Assembly (NCBI RefSeq): GCF_002288925.2
Contig: NW_022098031.1
Location: 1,333,159 to 1,397,158, forward strand
Length of the DNA stretch: 64,000 bases
Origin: Delphinapterus leucas
Taxonomy: Eukaryota > Chordata > Mammalia > Artiodactyla > Monodontidae
Direction of reading: 5' to 3'
Within the stretch, counting starts at the first letter, position 1, and every line of letters begins with the position of its first letter. Positions 48,966 to 58,892 of the stretch are shown in pieces. Under the pieces are notes generated by a model that was given only the letters and a program-made list of their open reading frames with translations, was not told the origin of the DNA and did no database searches. The position numbers and the translations under genes are program-made.

Positions 48966-50331
48966 ACTTCTTGTTTTGTTGCTTATCTGACCTAATTTGG
49001 TTTGCATGGGTTTGAGGACTGATTTTAAATCCCCACAGTGTTTCTATCATATTGTCAGTTTTGCTAATCTTTGGATTTGGCTCCAAGTGGTCAAAATTTG
49101 AACCTTTTAAAATCATAAACTAGAGAATTCTTTAAAAATCCATACTGTTATTAATAATCCTCCTCTAAAACTCTTCCAAAGGAAAGCAGTAGTATGAATT
49201 CTTAGTGGTAGAAATGTATGAATTTCACTGGTACAATTTGAATATCAGAAGACTCTGTGACTGAATTATCTTATTACCTGCTGTATTCTAGAACTGAGGG
49301 TTTCTTGAATTCAATTAGAACCCATTCTCAAATGGTCTTAATTTCATATGCTTTAAAATGAAATTCTCCAGAATTTCTGGAGAATTTCTGGCCTTTTCAA
49401 GGCCAGAAGCAGTCGTCTGCAAAATTTTCAAGATAGTTATCATGCCATAACTGGTGTCACCGTGAGCTGCTTTAACTAAAGATTTATTAATTCTAAAACC
49501 CCTTTATACTTCTTCAGTGAATACTAAACTTTAGCTCTTTTGATTATCTGTTAGAACTGTAGATTTATCAAGTTCCCCAAAGCCCCATCCCCCCTGGAAT
49601 AGCTGGCCAAGAAACCAGCTGTCAGTCTTTTGAGTATTTAACTAAGCAATCTCTTTCCTACTGTAGTCAAATAATTACAGTAGGGTTCTTATGATCAATT
49701 ATATTTTTCTCAAGCATAACCCTAGATTTATGGCAGTTTACTTCTCAGTTTATGCCAACTGCCCTCACTGAAAGCAAATACTTAATAGCTCTGTTAGATT
49801 AGTGGGCCAGTAATTTATTTGCTATAAAAGTTCTTATTCAGAATTACTTTGATTCTGTAATTAAATTGATCTAATGACAACTGTTTCTCTAATTTGCATA
49901 TTTAGAAACTCCATTTTATTCTCCATTTAAAGATTACATTGTTTCAGTCTTTGTTCTTAAAGTTTTATGGGCAAATTTTATTCAAAGTAATGAAGTCATG
50001 GTGTACAAAAAAATGAAGTATTTTTAAGTTTTATCAGTATTATATGACTTTTAAAGCCTGTTACCATGTTCAGTGGTACTGTATGTACTTTAATTTAGCA
50101 TTTTAGTGTTTTTTTTTCATTTGTTTCAAGATTTTCCTTGTAACTTACAGACCTAAAAGAAATTTCCTTGGATGAATTCTTAATTTGTAAATGCATCGTA
50201 AAAGATTTTGTAATTAATTAAGAGTTCTGTCTATTTTTAAGTTGCCACTTACTACTCTGATTCTATTATCTAGACAAGTTATCTTAAGTTCTCTAGCTTC
50301 CTCCAGCAGTACATAAACTATGTATATAAAT

Positions 50332-50335
<4 letters not shown>
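48966..50335. other. Intron 9: no recognised element
   Basis: Unique-looking. A short local duplication ('gaatttctgg' twice) occurs near 49371-49390. Confidence 0.45.

Positions 50336-50408
<73 letters not shown>
50336..50408. repeat. Compound (AC)n(TC)n microsatellite
   Basis: About 35 bp of AC repeats run directly into about 38 bp of TC repeats, with one G interruption at 50401. Confidence 0.97.
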
Positions 50409-51205
50409 AACATTCATGGCAAGGAATAGCTCACGAAACTGGAAGCTCTAAAACAGTATTAAATATCACTTATATTCTATAATAACTCATGATAACTACA
50501 GAGAAACATAGGTATATTCACTTTAAATGATCTTCTCTTAAGTTGTTAACTTGTCAGCTAAAATTATAGAACTATTTCTGTAGCAGTGAGATCAGGCCTA
50601 TGATTTATGGATATATTATCTATAAAACCATTAGTTTGATCTTATGATTTATTTTAACTAAAAATAGTAAGTTTATCACATTATTTAACTTACAATAAGT
50701 TAAATAATATACATTTTATATTAAATTTTTATCTAACAATAAGTTTATTGTTAGTTAAAGTTTCAACTAACATTAAGTTTAACTAACAATGTTTATATAT
50801 AACTCTCTAGTCAAAATAAATATTGTTGGGATCTCTGAAAAAGATTACCTACTCTGCTGTATACACATATATTCCAATAAGCATAAACTATATTTTCTTT
50901 GCTAGATGGTAAAAATTCAGAGTTTTCTTGGAATTACATGTTCTTGCTAATTGAACCTACATCATAATAAAATTTAGTAAAAGACTACTATGTGCTGTGG
51001 GTATATGAAATATACCGGTAAAAGTGTATAATTGTAGAATGATAGTTTTTAAATGGAAGAAATCATTTTTGATTTGAGGTAATGGAGTTAGAACATTTGA
51101 GATAGATCTTGAAGAATGAGGTAGTATTTCAACTAACAGAGAGGAGAGTTTGTACAGTCTGTTGAAAAAGAAAGAAGAGAAACAGTGTGATCAAAAGTAG
51201 GGATA

Positions 51206-51410
51206 GGGCTTCCCTGGTGGCACAGTGATTGAGAGTCCGCCTGCCAATGCAGGGGACACGAGTTTGTGCCCTGGTCCGGGAGGATCCCACATGCCGCGGA
51301 GCGGCTGGGCCGGTGAGCCATTGCTGCTGAGCCTGCATGTCCGGAGCCTGTGCTCCACAACGGGAGAGGCCACAACAGTGAGAGACCCACGTATCGCAAA
51401 AAAAAAAAAA
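51206..51410 (+). mobile_element. CHR-type SINE (about 200 bp form), sense
   Basis: 'gggcttccctggtggcacag' to a 13-base A-tail. The duplication gtagggata lies at 51197-51205 and 51411-51419. Confidence 0.95.
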
Positions 51411-51833
51411 GTAGGGATAATGTGGAGTGTTGCAGGAAAAATGAGTTGTCTAGTTTGATTGATGTATGGGATATATATACGAAGTAAAGCAGGAAAAGTG
51501 GAGCCAAATTGGAATGTTTTCATTACTATGGTAACATTTTCATAATTTGATAGATAGTAGAGGATCATAGATGTTTGAACAAGGCCATGAGAGAATTTTA
51601 GAATGTTATTCTGGCAGCAACGTACAGGTGTATTTGAAGGTGAGAGACTGACTGAGAGAAGGTTTATTAGAAAGTCATTGAAGTTGCCTAGCATGATAAG
51701 AATATAAACCAGAGAAGTGGCAGTGGACTTAAAAAGGAGAGGAGGAGATTTAGAGACTTGGCACTTAACTTGTAGATGGAGGAAGATGACAGAGAAGAAG
51801 TCTAACATGACTGCGAAGTTTCAAATTTAGGGA

Positions 51834-51963
51834 GTTGGGACTTCCCCAGTGTCCAGTGGTTAAGACTTCGTGCTTTCAGCACAGGGGGCCATAGGTTCGA
51901 TCCCTGGTCAGGGAACTAAGATCCCACATCCCACATACCACACAAAGCGGGCAAAAAAAAAAG
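51834..51963 (+). mobile_element. Short CHR/tRNA-Glu SINE, sense
   Basis: 'gggacttccccagtgtccag', 'gttcgatccctggtcaggga' and an A-tail. 'aaatttaggg' occurs on both sides (51823 and 51964). Confidence 0.92.
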
Positions 51964-52559
51964 AAATTTAGGGGATTGAAGAGATTTTTGGTGCCAGTAA
52001 CAGAAATAGGGAACTGAGGAAGAGTTGGTTTGGAAATAAAGGTGTTTGACTTTAAACATGTTGAGTTTCAGGTTCCAATTTTAGTTACATATAGTCCATT
52101 CTACAGGTAAATAGAAATTCAGGACTAGGAATTTAGGAGTCAGATTGAGCTGGAGAATAACAAATTTGAGAATAAGCTGAATACAATTAATATTTAGCCT
52201 GAGGATATAAGAAGACCCTACTCCCAACATTCAGAAGAAAGTATAAAGAGAAGATAGGAGATACAAGAACAGACTCTTGGAGTGCTTATGTTACAGGGCT
52301 ATGACAAGGATAGTTGCTACCAACAACAACAAAAAGACCAGGAAAGGGGTAGTCAGAGAGTAGGAAAGTCAAAATAGTGTCCTGGTTATAAAAACCAAAA
52401 GAAGAATTTCAGAGACTAGGTATACTTGAGTTTTTCAGAGAGGTTTATTTATATACCAAAAATTGAAAGATGCTTTTAAACACATAAACCAGTATTTAAA
52501 TCCATGTGAGGTGGAGAGGAGGTATATCAGTCGTAACAGTGCAACAAAATTTCAAACTT

Positions 52560-52715
52560 GATAATATTGCCTCATTTTTCTCAACTCTAAAATATTGGAT
52601 AATAGTAAAATGCTATTTCATTGGGTGATTGTAGGATTAAATGAGATAACCCATATTAAGCACTTAGTTTAGGGCCTCACACAAGTAAACATTTGTTAAA
52701 TGTTAGCTTCTGTTG
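52560..52715 (+). mobile_element. MIR fragment, sense
   Basis: 'attgtaggattaaatgagat' and 'taaacatttgttaaatgtta' give the MIR 3' half. Confidence 0.65.
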
Positions 52716-52802
52716 TAACACTCAGCAAATATTATTTGCTATATGATGATTTTATCATGGAGGAATAACATTTGTTTCCAGTTTGGGGAAAGTTCTGGGG
52801 TA

Positions 52803-53140
52803 GGGAGGGATTGGCAAACCATGGTCTGTGGGCCAAAGGTGGCCCACTACCCGTTTTTTGTACAGCCTGGAAGTTAGAATGGTTTTAATACTTTTAAATG
52901 GTCGGCAGAGGCAGGGGAGGATGAAAAGAAAAAGAATATTTTGTGACACAAATTCAAATTTCATTGCCCCTAAATAAAGTTTTATGTGACACAGCCACAT
53001 TCATTCATTTGTGTACTACCTATGGCTGGGTTTGTGCTACAGCAGCATAGATGAGTAGTTACAGCAGAGACTCTATAGTCTACAAAGCCTAAAGTTTACA
53101 GTCTGGCCCTTTACAGAAGGAAAAGTTTGCCAACCTCTGT
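52803..53140 (+). mobile_element. hAT-Charlie-type non-autonomous DNA element
   Basis: Ends 'ggattggcaaacc' and 'gtttgccaacctctg' are inverted. The interior has 'taaataaagttttatgtgac' and 'ctatggctgggtttgtgcta', a familiar mammalian hAT remnant. Confidence 0.8.
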
Positions 53141-54337
53141 TCTCGAGTACCATGACTTTAAACTCTGAAATCAATAAGGAATCATCTCAATGCCTATCAT
53201 ATTATGTAAAATATTACAGCTTCCTGGACTTTCTCAGTCAGTGGAGACCTTAGTGTTTTACTGATTTTTTTTCACAGTGCCATTTGGCCAAAAAAAATAC
53301 CTCTTGGTTTCATTTATTAAGTAGTTAGGTACAAATAAGTTAATAATGGCAATTTGTACAGTGTCCAACAGATGTCACTGTACTTCTCTCAAAACTTTAA
53401 AATATCCCACAGCACCCCTGTGATTTTGTTCTTGCGCCCTGGAATGCCTCAGTGTGCATTTTGGGAACTGAAAAATGCTTGTATATCTTGAGTCTCTTTG
53501 CAACCTTATTGTTAGCAATTAATTATTGGAAGTATTAGAGGTATCTTGTAGCAGTTTTGTCTAGGAATTAGCCCTCCAACATTATGGGTGCTTTAACAAG
53601 CTCTATTAAACTGCTGTTATGGCAAACCTTGGTAATAGGTGTGAAAGAAAGATTGTTTTGTTTTGTTTTTTAATCTATATCCTATGCTTGTAGTAACTAG
53701 ATAGTTGCTATATTTACCATCTATATTTAACTGTGGTTGAATATTTAAACTCTGTAAGTGAAGTTAATGAGGTGAACTAGTTACAGACAACAGACATTTC
53801 ATTTTTAGGGTAGTTGGAAAGCCCTGAAAATGAAATAAATATTTGTACAAAAACAGTTTTTAGTTGAAATGTTTAATGTTTAGTGGAAAAATCAAACAGT
53901 AAATTTAAGGCTATGATATTTAAAATATTAATGAATTAAATATTATAATTAGAAATATACTGATGATTACTTTTTTGTTGATGATTACTTTTTTGTTGAT
54001 GATGATGGATTAAAATTTTTTTAACCCAAGTACAAAATGAATAAAAACAAAATTCAAGGGCAGTAGTTTTTTCACTTCATACTATAATACTATCAGCTCT
54101 ATGTGGATTTAACTGCCTTGGAAGTTTCTGTATTAGATTCTTTCAGATTCTCTCATGCTAAAACTGGAACTTGTTCCCAGTGACTTTTAAAGATTGGATA
54201 ATTACCCAGTTGTTGGGTTTTAATTTATTATAAAATTCTTTTAAAAAGAGAAAAGTCTGTTTTGCTCATAACTTCCTTTTCTGTTTTCATGCTTTCAATC
54301 TTTATCTCTTTACCTGTCTTATTTTAATTGGCTTTAG
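53141..54337. other. Intron 9, 3' end: no recognised element before exon 9A
   Basis: Includes an 18 bp tandem duplication (gatgattacttttttgtt) at 53962-53997. No named repeat is seen in the last 1.2 kb. Confidence 0.5.
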
Positions 54338-54454
54338 TATGATTTCATTGCTCCTATCATGCCTGTGGTGGAATCAGTAGATCCTGCATCATGGAGGCAG
54401 GGCTTGCGCAAAACTGGCATTGTTCTTGTGCCCAGTAAAGGTGAAAAATCTATG
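54338..54454 (+). CDS. PPP1R12A: PPP1R12A cassette exon 9A, a diverged duplicate of part of exon 10
   Basis: The sequence shows a 117 bp open stretch with acceptor TTTTAATTGGCTTTAG, donor GTGAGG, and phase 0 at both ends. It would add 39 residues between Lys413 and Phe414. The product begins YDFIAPIMPVVESVDPASWR and continues QGLRKTGIVLVPSKGEKSM. Its centre, PASWRQGLRKTG, matches PASWRLGLRKTG of exon 10 at 11 of 12 residues, while six of those codons differ silently. That pattern indicates an old duplication kept for its protein sequence. The 1030-residue isoform as I recall it lacks this segment, so it is probably alternatively included. An alternative view is a decayed exon no longer spliced, but the intact frame and splice sites argue against that. 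A TGCATG lies 77 nt after the exon. Confidence 0.82.
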
Positions 54455-54530
54455 GTGAGGCATTTCGATGTGCAAGGATTTATATTAGGTTACAACATAA
54501 CAAGTTTAATATGAATATTGGTTTCAAAGA

Positions 54531-54536
54531 TGCATG
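54531..54536 (+). promoter_or_regulatory. TGCATG motif downstream of exon 9A (candidate RBFOX site)
   Basis: UGCAUG is the established RBFOX-family RNA motif and usually promotes use of the exon upstream of it. This copy lies 77 nt after the end of exon 9A within a 389 bp intron. The position fits regulated inclusion, but binding is inferred. Confidence 0.45.
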
Positions 54537-54802
54537 GTTTTAAGTCATTATGGTGTGCTCATTTCTGTTCTCTGTATTTGCATCATAATTTTTCTGTGTG
54601 ATACAAAGTGTGGAGTGTGTGTTCTTAAATCTAACATCTGGAAAGGTAGTATTTCCTTCTTCAGTTTTAGATCTTTACATTTTTTACTAAGACATTAACC
54701 TGCTTAGTAAAAGTGTTTCTCCTGAAACTATTAACTATAATTTAAAACATATTATCTGTAAACTTCTCATTTTCAGTTTAAGGACTGATCAGTATTGTAT
54801 AA

Positions 54803-54843
54803 TTTTTCTCCTTTTCCTTAAAAATAAAATAAAATAAAAACAG
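54803..54843 (+). promoter_or_regulatory. PPP1R12A: Atypical 3' splice site of exon 10
   Basis: The pyrimidine tract (54803-54819) is followed by an A-rich run with three AAAAT-like units up to CAG at 54841-54843. The tract is therefore about 22 nt away from the AG instead of next to it. A CTGAT branch-point candidate lies at 54785-54789. This should weaken the acceptor and may let exon 9A compete. Confidence 0.5.
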
Positions 54844-55059
54844 TTTCCAACTTCAGCTACAAAAATTACTCCCAAAGAAGAAGAGAGAAAAGATGAGTCT
54901 CCTGCATCTTGGAGGTTAGGACTTAGAAAGACTGGTAGTTATGGAGCACTTGCAGAAATCACAGCATCTAAAGAGGCTCAGAAAGAAAAAGACACTGCAG
55001 GTGTTATGCGTTCAGCTTCAAGTCCCAGACTTTCCTCTTCTTTGGATAATAAAGAAAAG
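54844..55059 (+). CDS. PPP1R12A: PPP1R12A exon 10 (SWRLGLRKTGS motif; Ser445 and Ser472 region)
   Basis: The exon encodes 72 codons, residues 414-485, starting FPTSATKITPKEEERKDESP and ending SLDNKEK before GTAATC. It contains SWRLGLRKTGSYGALAEIT, in which the Ser after KTG aligns with Ser445, and RSASSPRLSSS, with Ser472. Both are reported NUAK-kinase and 14-3-3 sites in human MYPT1. Differences from recalled human sequence include T to S in PA(T/S)WR, G to A in KE(G/A)QKE, and T to M in GV(T/M)RSAS. The acceptor is unusual: an A-rich (AAAAT) run of about 22 nt separates the pyrimidine tract from CAG. Phase is 0 at both ends. Confidence 0.95.
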
Positions 55060-56322
55060 GTAATCTGTTTCACAATTTGGTTTCTATAAAAACTATGATA
55101 ATTTGTTTTCCTGGAATCAGATCCGTTGGATTTTCTACTATGTATCATTAGATCTATGTGTCAACTTAATTCACCTGACTTAATGAGTTACATGATAATA
55201 CAAATGTACCTACCTTACGCAGATATCTATATGGGATATAATTATTGGGAAGATCAGATGTATTTGCCCAAAACATAAATTAAGAGACTAAACTCAATTA
55301 AAGGAATCCTTTATGCTGTTTGAGAATTTACAATAAAATGTATCAAGGAGCAAGCTAATTTTATTTATTAAGAAGGGTTTTGAAAGTTTAGGAACACATT
55401 TTTCTAGAATGTGCTTATACTCATAAGTTAAATTTATCCAATATATGCAATTTCTTTACCTACTTTTTCATCTGATACATCACAGCTTTGTCCTAGTGAG
55501 CAATTTTAATAACTATATTTTGAAAGGCAGTATTAAATTGCATTAAATAGAATGCACCACAGTTCATTCAGTGCTATTTTGTATAATTGGATTATTTATT
55601 TTCTATTGCATTTTTAGTGCTTGGACATTTTTTTCCTTACAGTTTTCTTGCTCTATACAGGAGTGTTTACATGTATCAGAAATTCAGAAATGAATTTCTC
55701 ATTAAGTAATTTTAATGTTTTTTATTTTGTATAAATTTATTTTCCAGTTGTTTTCCAAGTACTTGATGCCAGTATAATGAGAATGTAACAGATGTCATTG
55801 TCACTACACTCTCAGCCAGATTTGGTTAAATATAATTTAAATAACCTTTTGTTTTGTATATTTTAATGTTATATTTTTAAAACATAGTATATCAAGGTAG
55901 TAAATAGCTTGTATAATGTAAGTAATTGAGACTTACCAGTGAACTGTATTTGAGACCTTATTTCTCTGAAAGAAGTAAAGATATTTTATCTTACAATACT
56001 ACATTACAGTAAATGTTATAGAAGTTTCAGAAAAAGTCATTAAAATGTGGAGGAATTTTTCTTATGTTAAAAAAGAGCTAATTCTAGATTAAAGAAGAGA
56101 GAAAAGAAAATTAATTTGAACAGGCTGTCTTTTAGTGTTTATAGTACTTGAATATTGATAGACATCAATTTTGGAGTTTAGCTAGGAATTGTGGAAATTT
56201 TATAAAATAAACTATGATGGCTGTGTAATTATACATTGTTGAATACTCTTTACCTAATACTTTTAGCAGCACCTATAGTCATCACAGATTTATTTTCACT
56301 CTTTTTTCTCCCTGTTGTGTAG
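55060..56322. other. Intron 10 (1263 bp): no recognised repeat
   Basis: AT-rich and free of repeats that I can name. Confidence 0.5.
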
Positions 56323-56417
56323 GAGAAAGATAGTAAAGGAACTAGGCTTGCATATGTTGCACCTACAATACCAAGACGACTAGCCAGTACATCTGACATT
56401 GAAGAGAAAGAAAACAG
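56323..56417 (+). CDS. PPP1R12A: PPP1R12A exon 11 (residues 486-517)
   Basis: The acceptor is CCCTGTTGTGTAG. The exon reads EKDSKGTRLAYVAPTIPRRL followed by ASTSDIEEKEN, and leaves two bases of Arg517. The RRLASTSD motif is a basophilic phosphorylation context and holds the serine I recall as Ser507 in human. The donor is GTGGAT, a poor match to consensus beyond the GT, though it follows a good exonic CAG. The exon is asymmetric (phase 0 to 2), so skipping it alone would shift the frame. Confidence 0.94.
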
Positions 56418-56749
56418 GTGGATTCATTATGATTTGTTTTATTTTTTTAACTATAAAATCTTTACTATCTAGCATAAGAGTTAAAACATGAGCATTGTTG
56501 TAATTATGTGGGATATGGATTTCAGGAAGAGATGGAGGGTATTCCTAATAGGAAGAACACCAAGTACATGGACTTGAGGAGGTGCAGGCTTGGTATGTTC
56601 ATGAAATAGCCAAAAAAATGAAGGCATTATGGTTATAACGGAGTGAGGGGGCAGTGGTGGCCGATGAGGTCACAGACTAGTATATGCTTTCTAAATATTT
56701 GGAACATAATAGAAAAGGAGAAAGAAGAAGGGAGAAGAAGCCCTTACTT

Positions 56750-57210
56750 GATCACTGTCAACATTTTAATTTGTTTCTTCCTACTTTTCAGCACATATAG
56801 AGTATGAGAATTTTTAATATAATTGTAATCATGTTATAATATTCAATTTTGTGTCTTGACTTTTTCTTTCACTTAAGATCTCGTAATGTCTTATATGTTA
56901 GTATGTATTTTCAATAAGCATTGTTCTTCATTAGTACATAGTGTTCCATAGAGTAGATTTGCTGAGATTAAAGTAGCCATTTCCCCTCCCCAAACTATGG
57001 ACATTTAAATTATCTAATATTTTTGTCATCATAAATAAAACTTCTGCAAACATTTAAATTTCCCCCCTATAGTTAGGATTATACCTTTGGGATAGAATCT
57101 TAGAACTGGAATCTTAGTGAATTACTTTCACTTCTTAATAAGTATTCCAGACTGTTTTTCTAAGGGATTTTACTAGTTTCTGCTTCTACAGATGTTTATT
57201 AAAATACAGC
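56750..57210 (-). mobile_element. Old L1 3'-UTR fragment, antisense, in intron 11
   Basis: 'tttcttcctacttttcagca', 'gtcttgactttttctttcac' and 'tcatcataaataaaacttct' follow the reverse L1 3' UTR. It ends about 60 bp before exon 12. Confidence 0.65.
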
Positions 57211-57267
57211 TTCTTTAACCCTATTTTAAAATTATCTACCAGAATCTGAAAGATATTTTTTTCACAG

Positions 57268-57372
57268 AGATTCTTCAAGTTTGCGAACAAGTAGTTCATA
57301 TACAAGAAGAAAATGGGAAGATGATCTCAAAAAGAATAGCTCAATTAATGAAGGATCAGCTTATCATAAAAG
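57268..57372 (+). CDS. PPP1R12A: PPP1R12A exon 12 (residues 517-552)
   Basis: The acceptor is TTTTTTTCACAG. One base completes Arg517, then DSSSLRTSSSYTRRKWEDDL is read, followed by KKNSSINEGSAYHK, and two bases of Ser552 close the exon before GTAATA. Ser and basic residues dominate. Ile and Ala stand where I recall Val and Thr in human (NSS(V/I)NEGS(T/A)YHK). The phase (1 base in, 2 bases out) equals that of exon 13, so exon 12 can join exon 13 or exon 14 in frame, as the known central-insert splicing needs. Confidence 0.95.
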
Positions 57373-58313
57373 GTAATAATATAATTCTTAAGTAACTTTT
57401 GTGTATTCTTTTATTAAAATATGAGGCAGTTTGGAGCTCTCAATTTAATATAACATTAAAAATGTGCCTTTATTAAATATATCTTTTGTTGTTTAAATAA
57501 AACTTCATTTAAAGACAGAATATATATTTAAAGATGGGTAAAAAAAAAAAAAAAAAGATGGGTGAAAATTTGCTCCTACTTATGCCTTCCTATTATGTTA
57601 TATATTTTTAAATTAAATTTGATATGCTAAGAAGTATCTTTTAGATTATAGCATATTAAAAAAGGAACTCTGTATGTAATTATATATAAATCAATTATAT
57701 AATTGACTAGAGCAGTTGAAATAGATTAATTAATTGATCTCATGTGGTGACCTGGAAAGTTTCTACCTGTGTTAGAACTCAGAGCAATGGAAATGCCTTG
57801 AATTGGAATGTTGGTAATATCATATTGGAGAGGGGGTGGAAAATCTATGTGTTATTTTCTCTGCTAAAAGCAACCAAAAAAAGACGAAAAGATCAACAAA
57901 TATAATATAGGCATGGGTCACCCCTAGGGATGTGACCCATTGCCAAAACAATTTCTTAGAAAATGCTTAAGTTCTTAACTTTCCCCAAGTAAAGCCAAAC
58001 CAAAGTGTTTTTCCAGACCCAACCTGGCATGACCATATGACCTGGAACAGTTCCAGAAATGTAAACTATCAGATCATCTTTGAATCTTGTTGGTGGGTGG
58101 GGGATGCAGTAAAATGATACACTACCAAATTAGGGAAATCATCTAGACTCTAGCAAGTTGTAGATGCAACTCTTGGTGCTGGAGCCGGTGGCGTATTTAG
58201 GAACACAGTCTTTTAGATTTTTTCCTAGCCTTGTGAATCTGTATAATGTATAGGCATTGACTATAGAATACACATACAAACACATTCTATATAGATATGA
58301 CTCTTTCCTTTAG
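57373..58313. other. Intron 12 (941 bp) before the central insert; holds a perfect 9 bp inverted repeat
   Basis: No named repeat. The arms atgggtcac (57913-57921) and gtgacccat (57932-57940) enclose a 10 nt loop that is itself near-palindromic (ccctaggg). Confidence 0.6.
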
Positions 58314-58481
58314 TTCCTCCTTTGGTAGAAGACAAGATGATTTGATTAGTTCTAGTGTTCCAAGCACCACATCAACACCAACAGTTACCTCTGCAGCTGG
58401 GCTTCAGAAAAGCCTGCTTTCCAGCACAAGCACTACTACAAAGATTACAACGGGTTCTTCCTCAGCAGGCACACAAAGCAG
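58314..58481 (+). CDS. PPP1R12A: PPP1R12A exon 13, the alternatively spliced central insert (56 codons)
   Basis: The acceptor is CTCTTTCCTTTAG and the donor GTGAGT. Its 168 nt add exactly 56 residues, equal to the segment 552-607 that I recall as missing from the shorter human isoform. It reads SSFGRRQDDLISSSVPSTTS followed by TPTVTSAAGLQKSLL and a Ser/Thr-rich end. The central insert is known from smooth-muscle work to be tissue-regulated. Human has, as I recall, Cys553 (HKSCSFG) where this sequence gives Ser. A second GTGAG donor lies 17 nt downstream, and two TGCATG motifs lie in the short 411 bp intron that follows. Confidence 0.95.
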
Positions 58482-58545
58482 GTGAGTCACAGAAGCAGGT
58501 GAGAACACAGATTTTGTGTTCAGGCCTACTGTGTGCTTATGTATG

Positions 58546-58551
58546 TGCATG
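58546..58551 (+). promoter_or_regulatory. TGCATG motif 1 downstream of the central-insert exon
   Basis: This copy, inside TGCATGCA, lies 65 nt past the donor of exon 13. That is a classic enhancer position for RBFOX proteins. Function is inferred from position only. Confidence 0.45.
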
Positions 58552-58646
58552 CATTTTTGTTTAGAAGATTGTGGGGCTCTGGATTTTTTCATTGACCTTG
58601 TTAAAATGATTTACAAACAAAAATTGGTTCCAAAAAGAGGCAATTA

Positions 58647-58652
58647 TGCATG
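58647..58652 (+). promoter_or_regulatory. TGCATG motif 2 downstream of the central-insert exon
   Basis: A second UGCAUG lies about 166 nt past exon 13 in the same 411 bp intron. Paired motifs are common next to strongly RBFOX-dependent exons. Function is inferred. Confidence 0.4.
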
Positions 58653-58892
58653 TCTGGGGAAAAAATATTAAGTTCCTAACTTATGAACTTTCCTTGCATT
58701 AAGCTGCTTAAAGTGTAAATTTCTCTTTGACAGCTCTGGGTGAACTTTTTGGTTCATAGATGAAAGATGTCTCACCTTATGTTTTAAAAAAATCCATCCC
58801 TGTAGTCACATGTTTTCAGCTGCTAGAAAGTGCTTTCCTTGTTTAGCTGTTTTCCTTTTCTCTTTTTTGTGTTGCTGCTTATGATGCTATAG

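Larger units (their letters stand above)
51000..52345 (-). mobile_element. L2 LINE, antisense, split by two SINEs
   Basis: 'gagatagatcttgaagaatg', 'attctggcagcaacgtacag', 'tagaaagtcattgaagttgc' and 'taaacatgttgagtttcagg' follow antisense L2. SINEs interrupt at 51206-51410 and 51834-51963. Confidence 0.75.

Noticed and set aside
50214..50417. ORF with alternating Arg-Glu and Val-Cys
   Set aside because: Product of the AC/TC microsatellite.
51191..51808. 205-codon ORF on the minus strand, the longest in the window
   Set aside because: It runs through an L2 remnant and a CHR SINE and has no domain or splice context. Chance open frame in repeats.
58355..58592. ORFs overlapping the central-insert exon in other frames and on the minus strand
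   Set aside because: Shadows of exon 13; the accepted frame matches MYPT1 and its splice phases.
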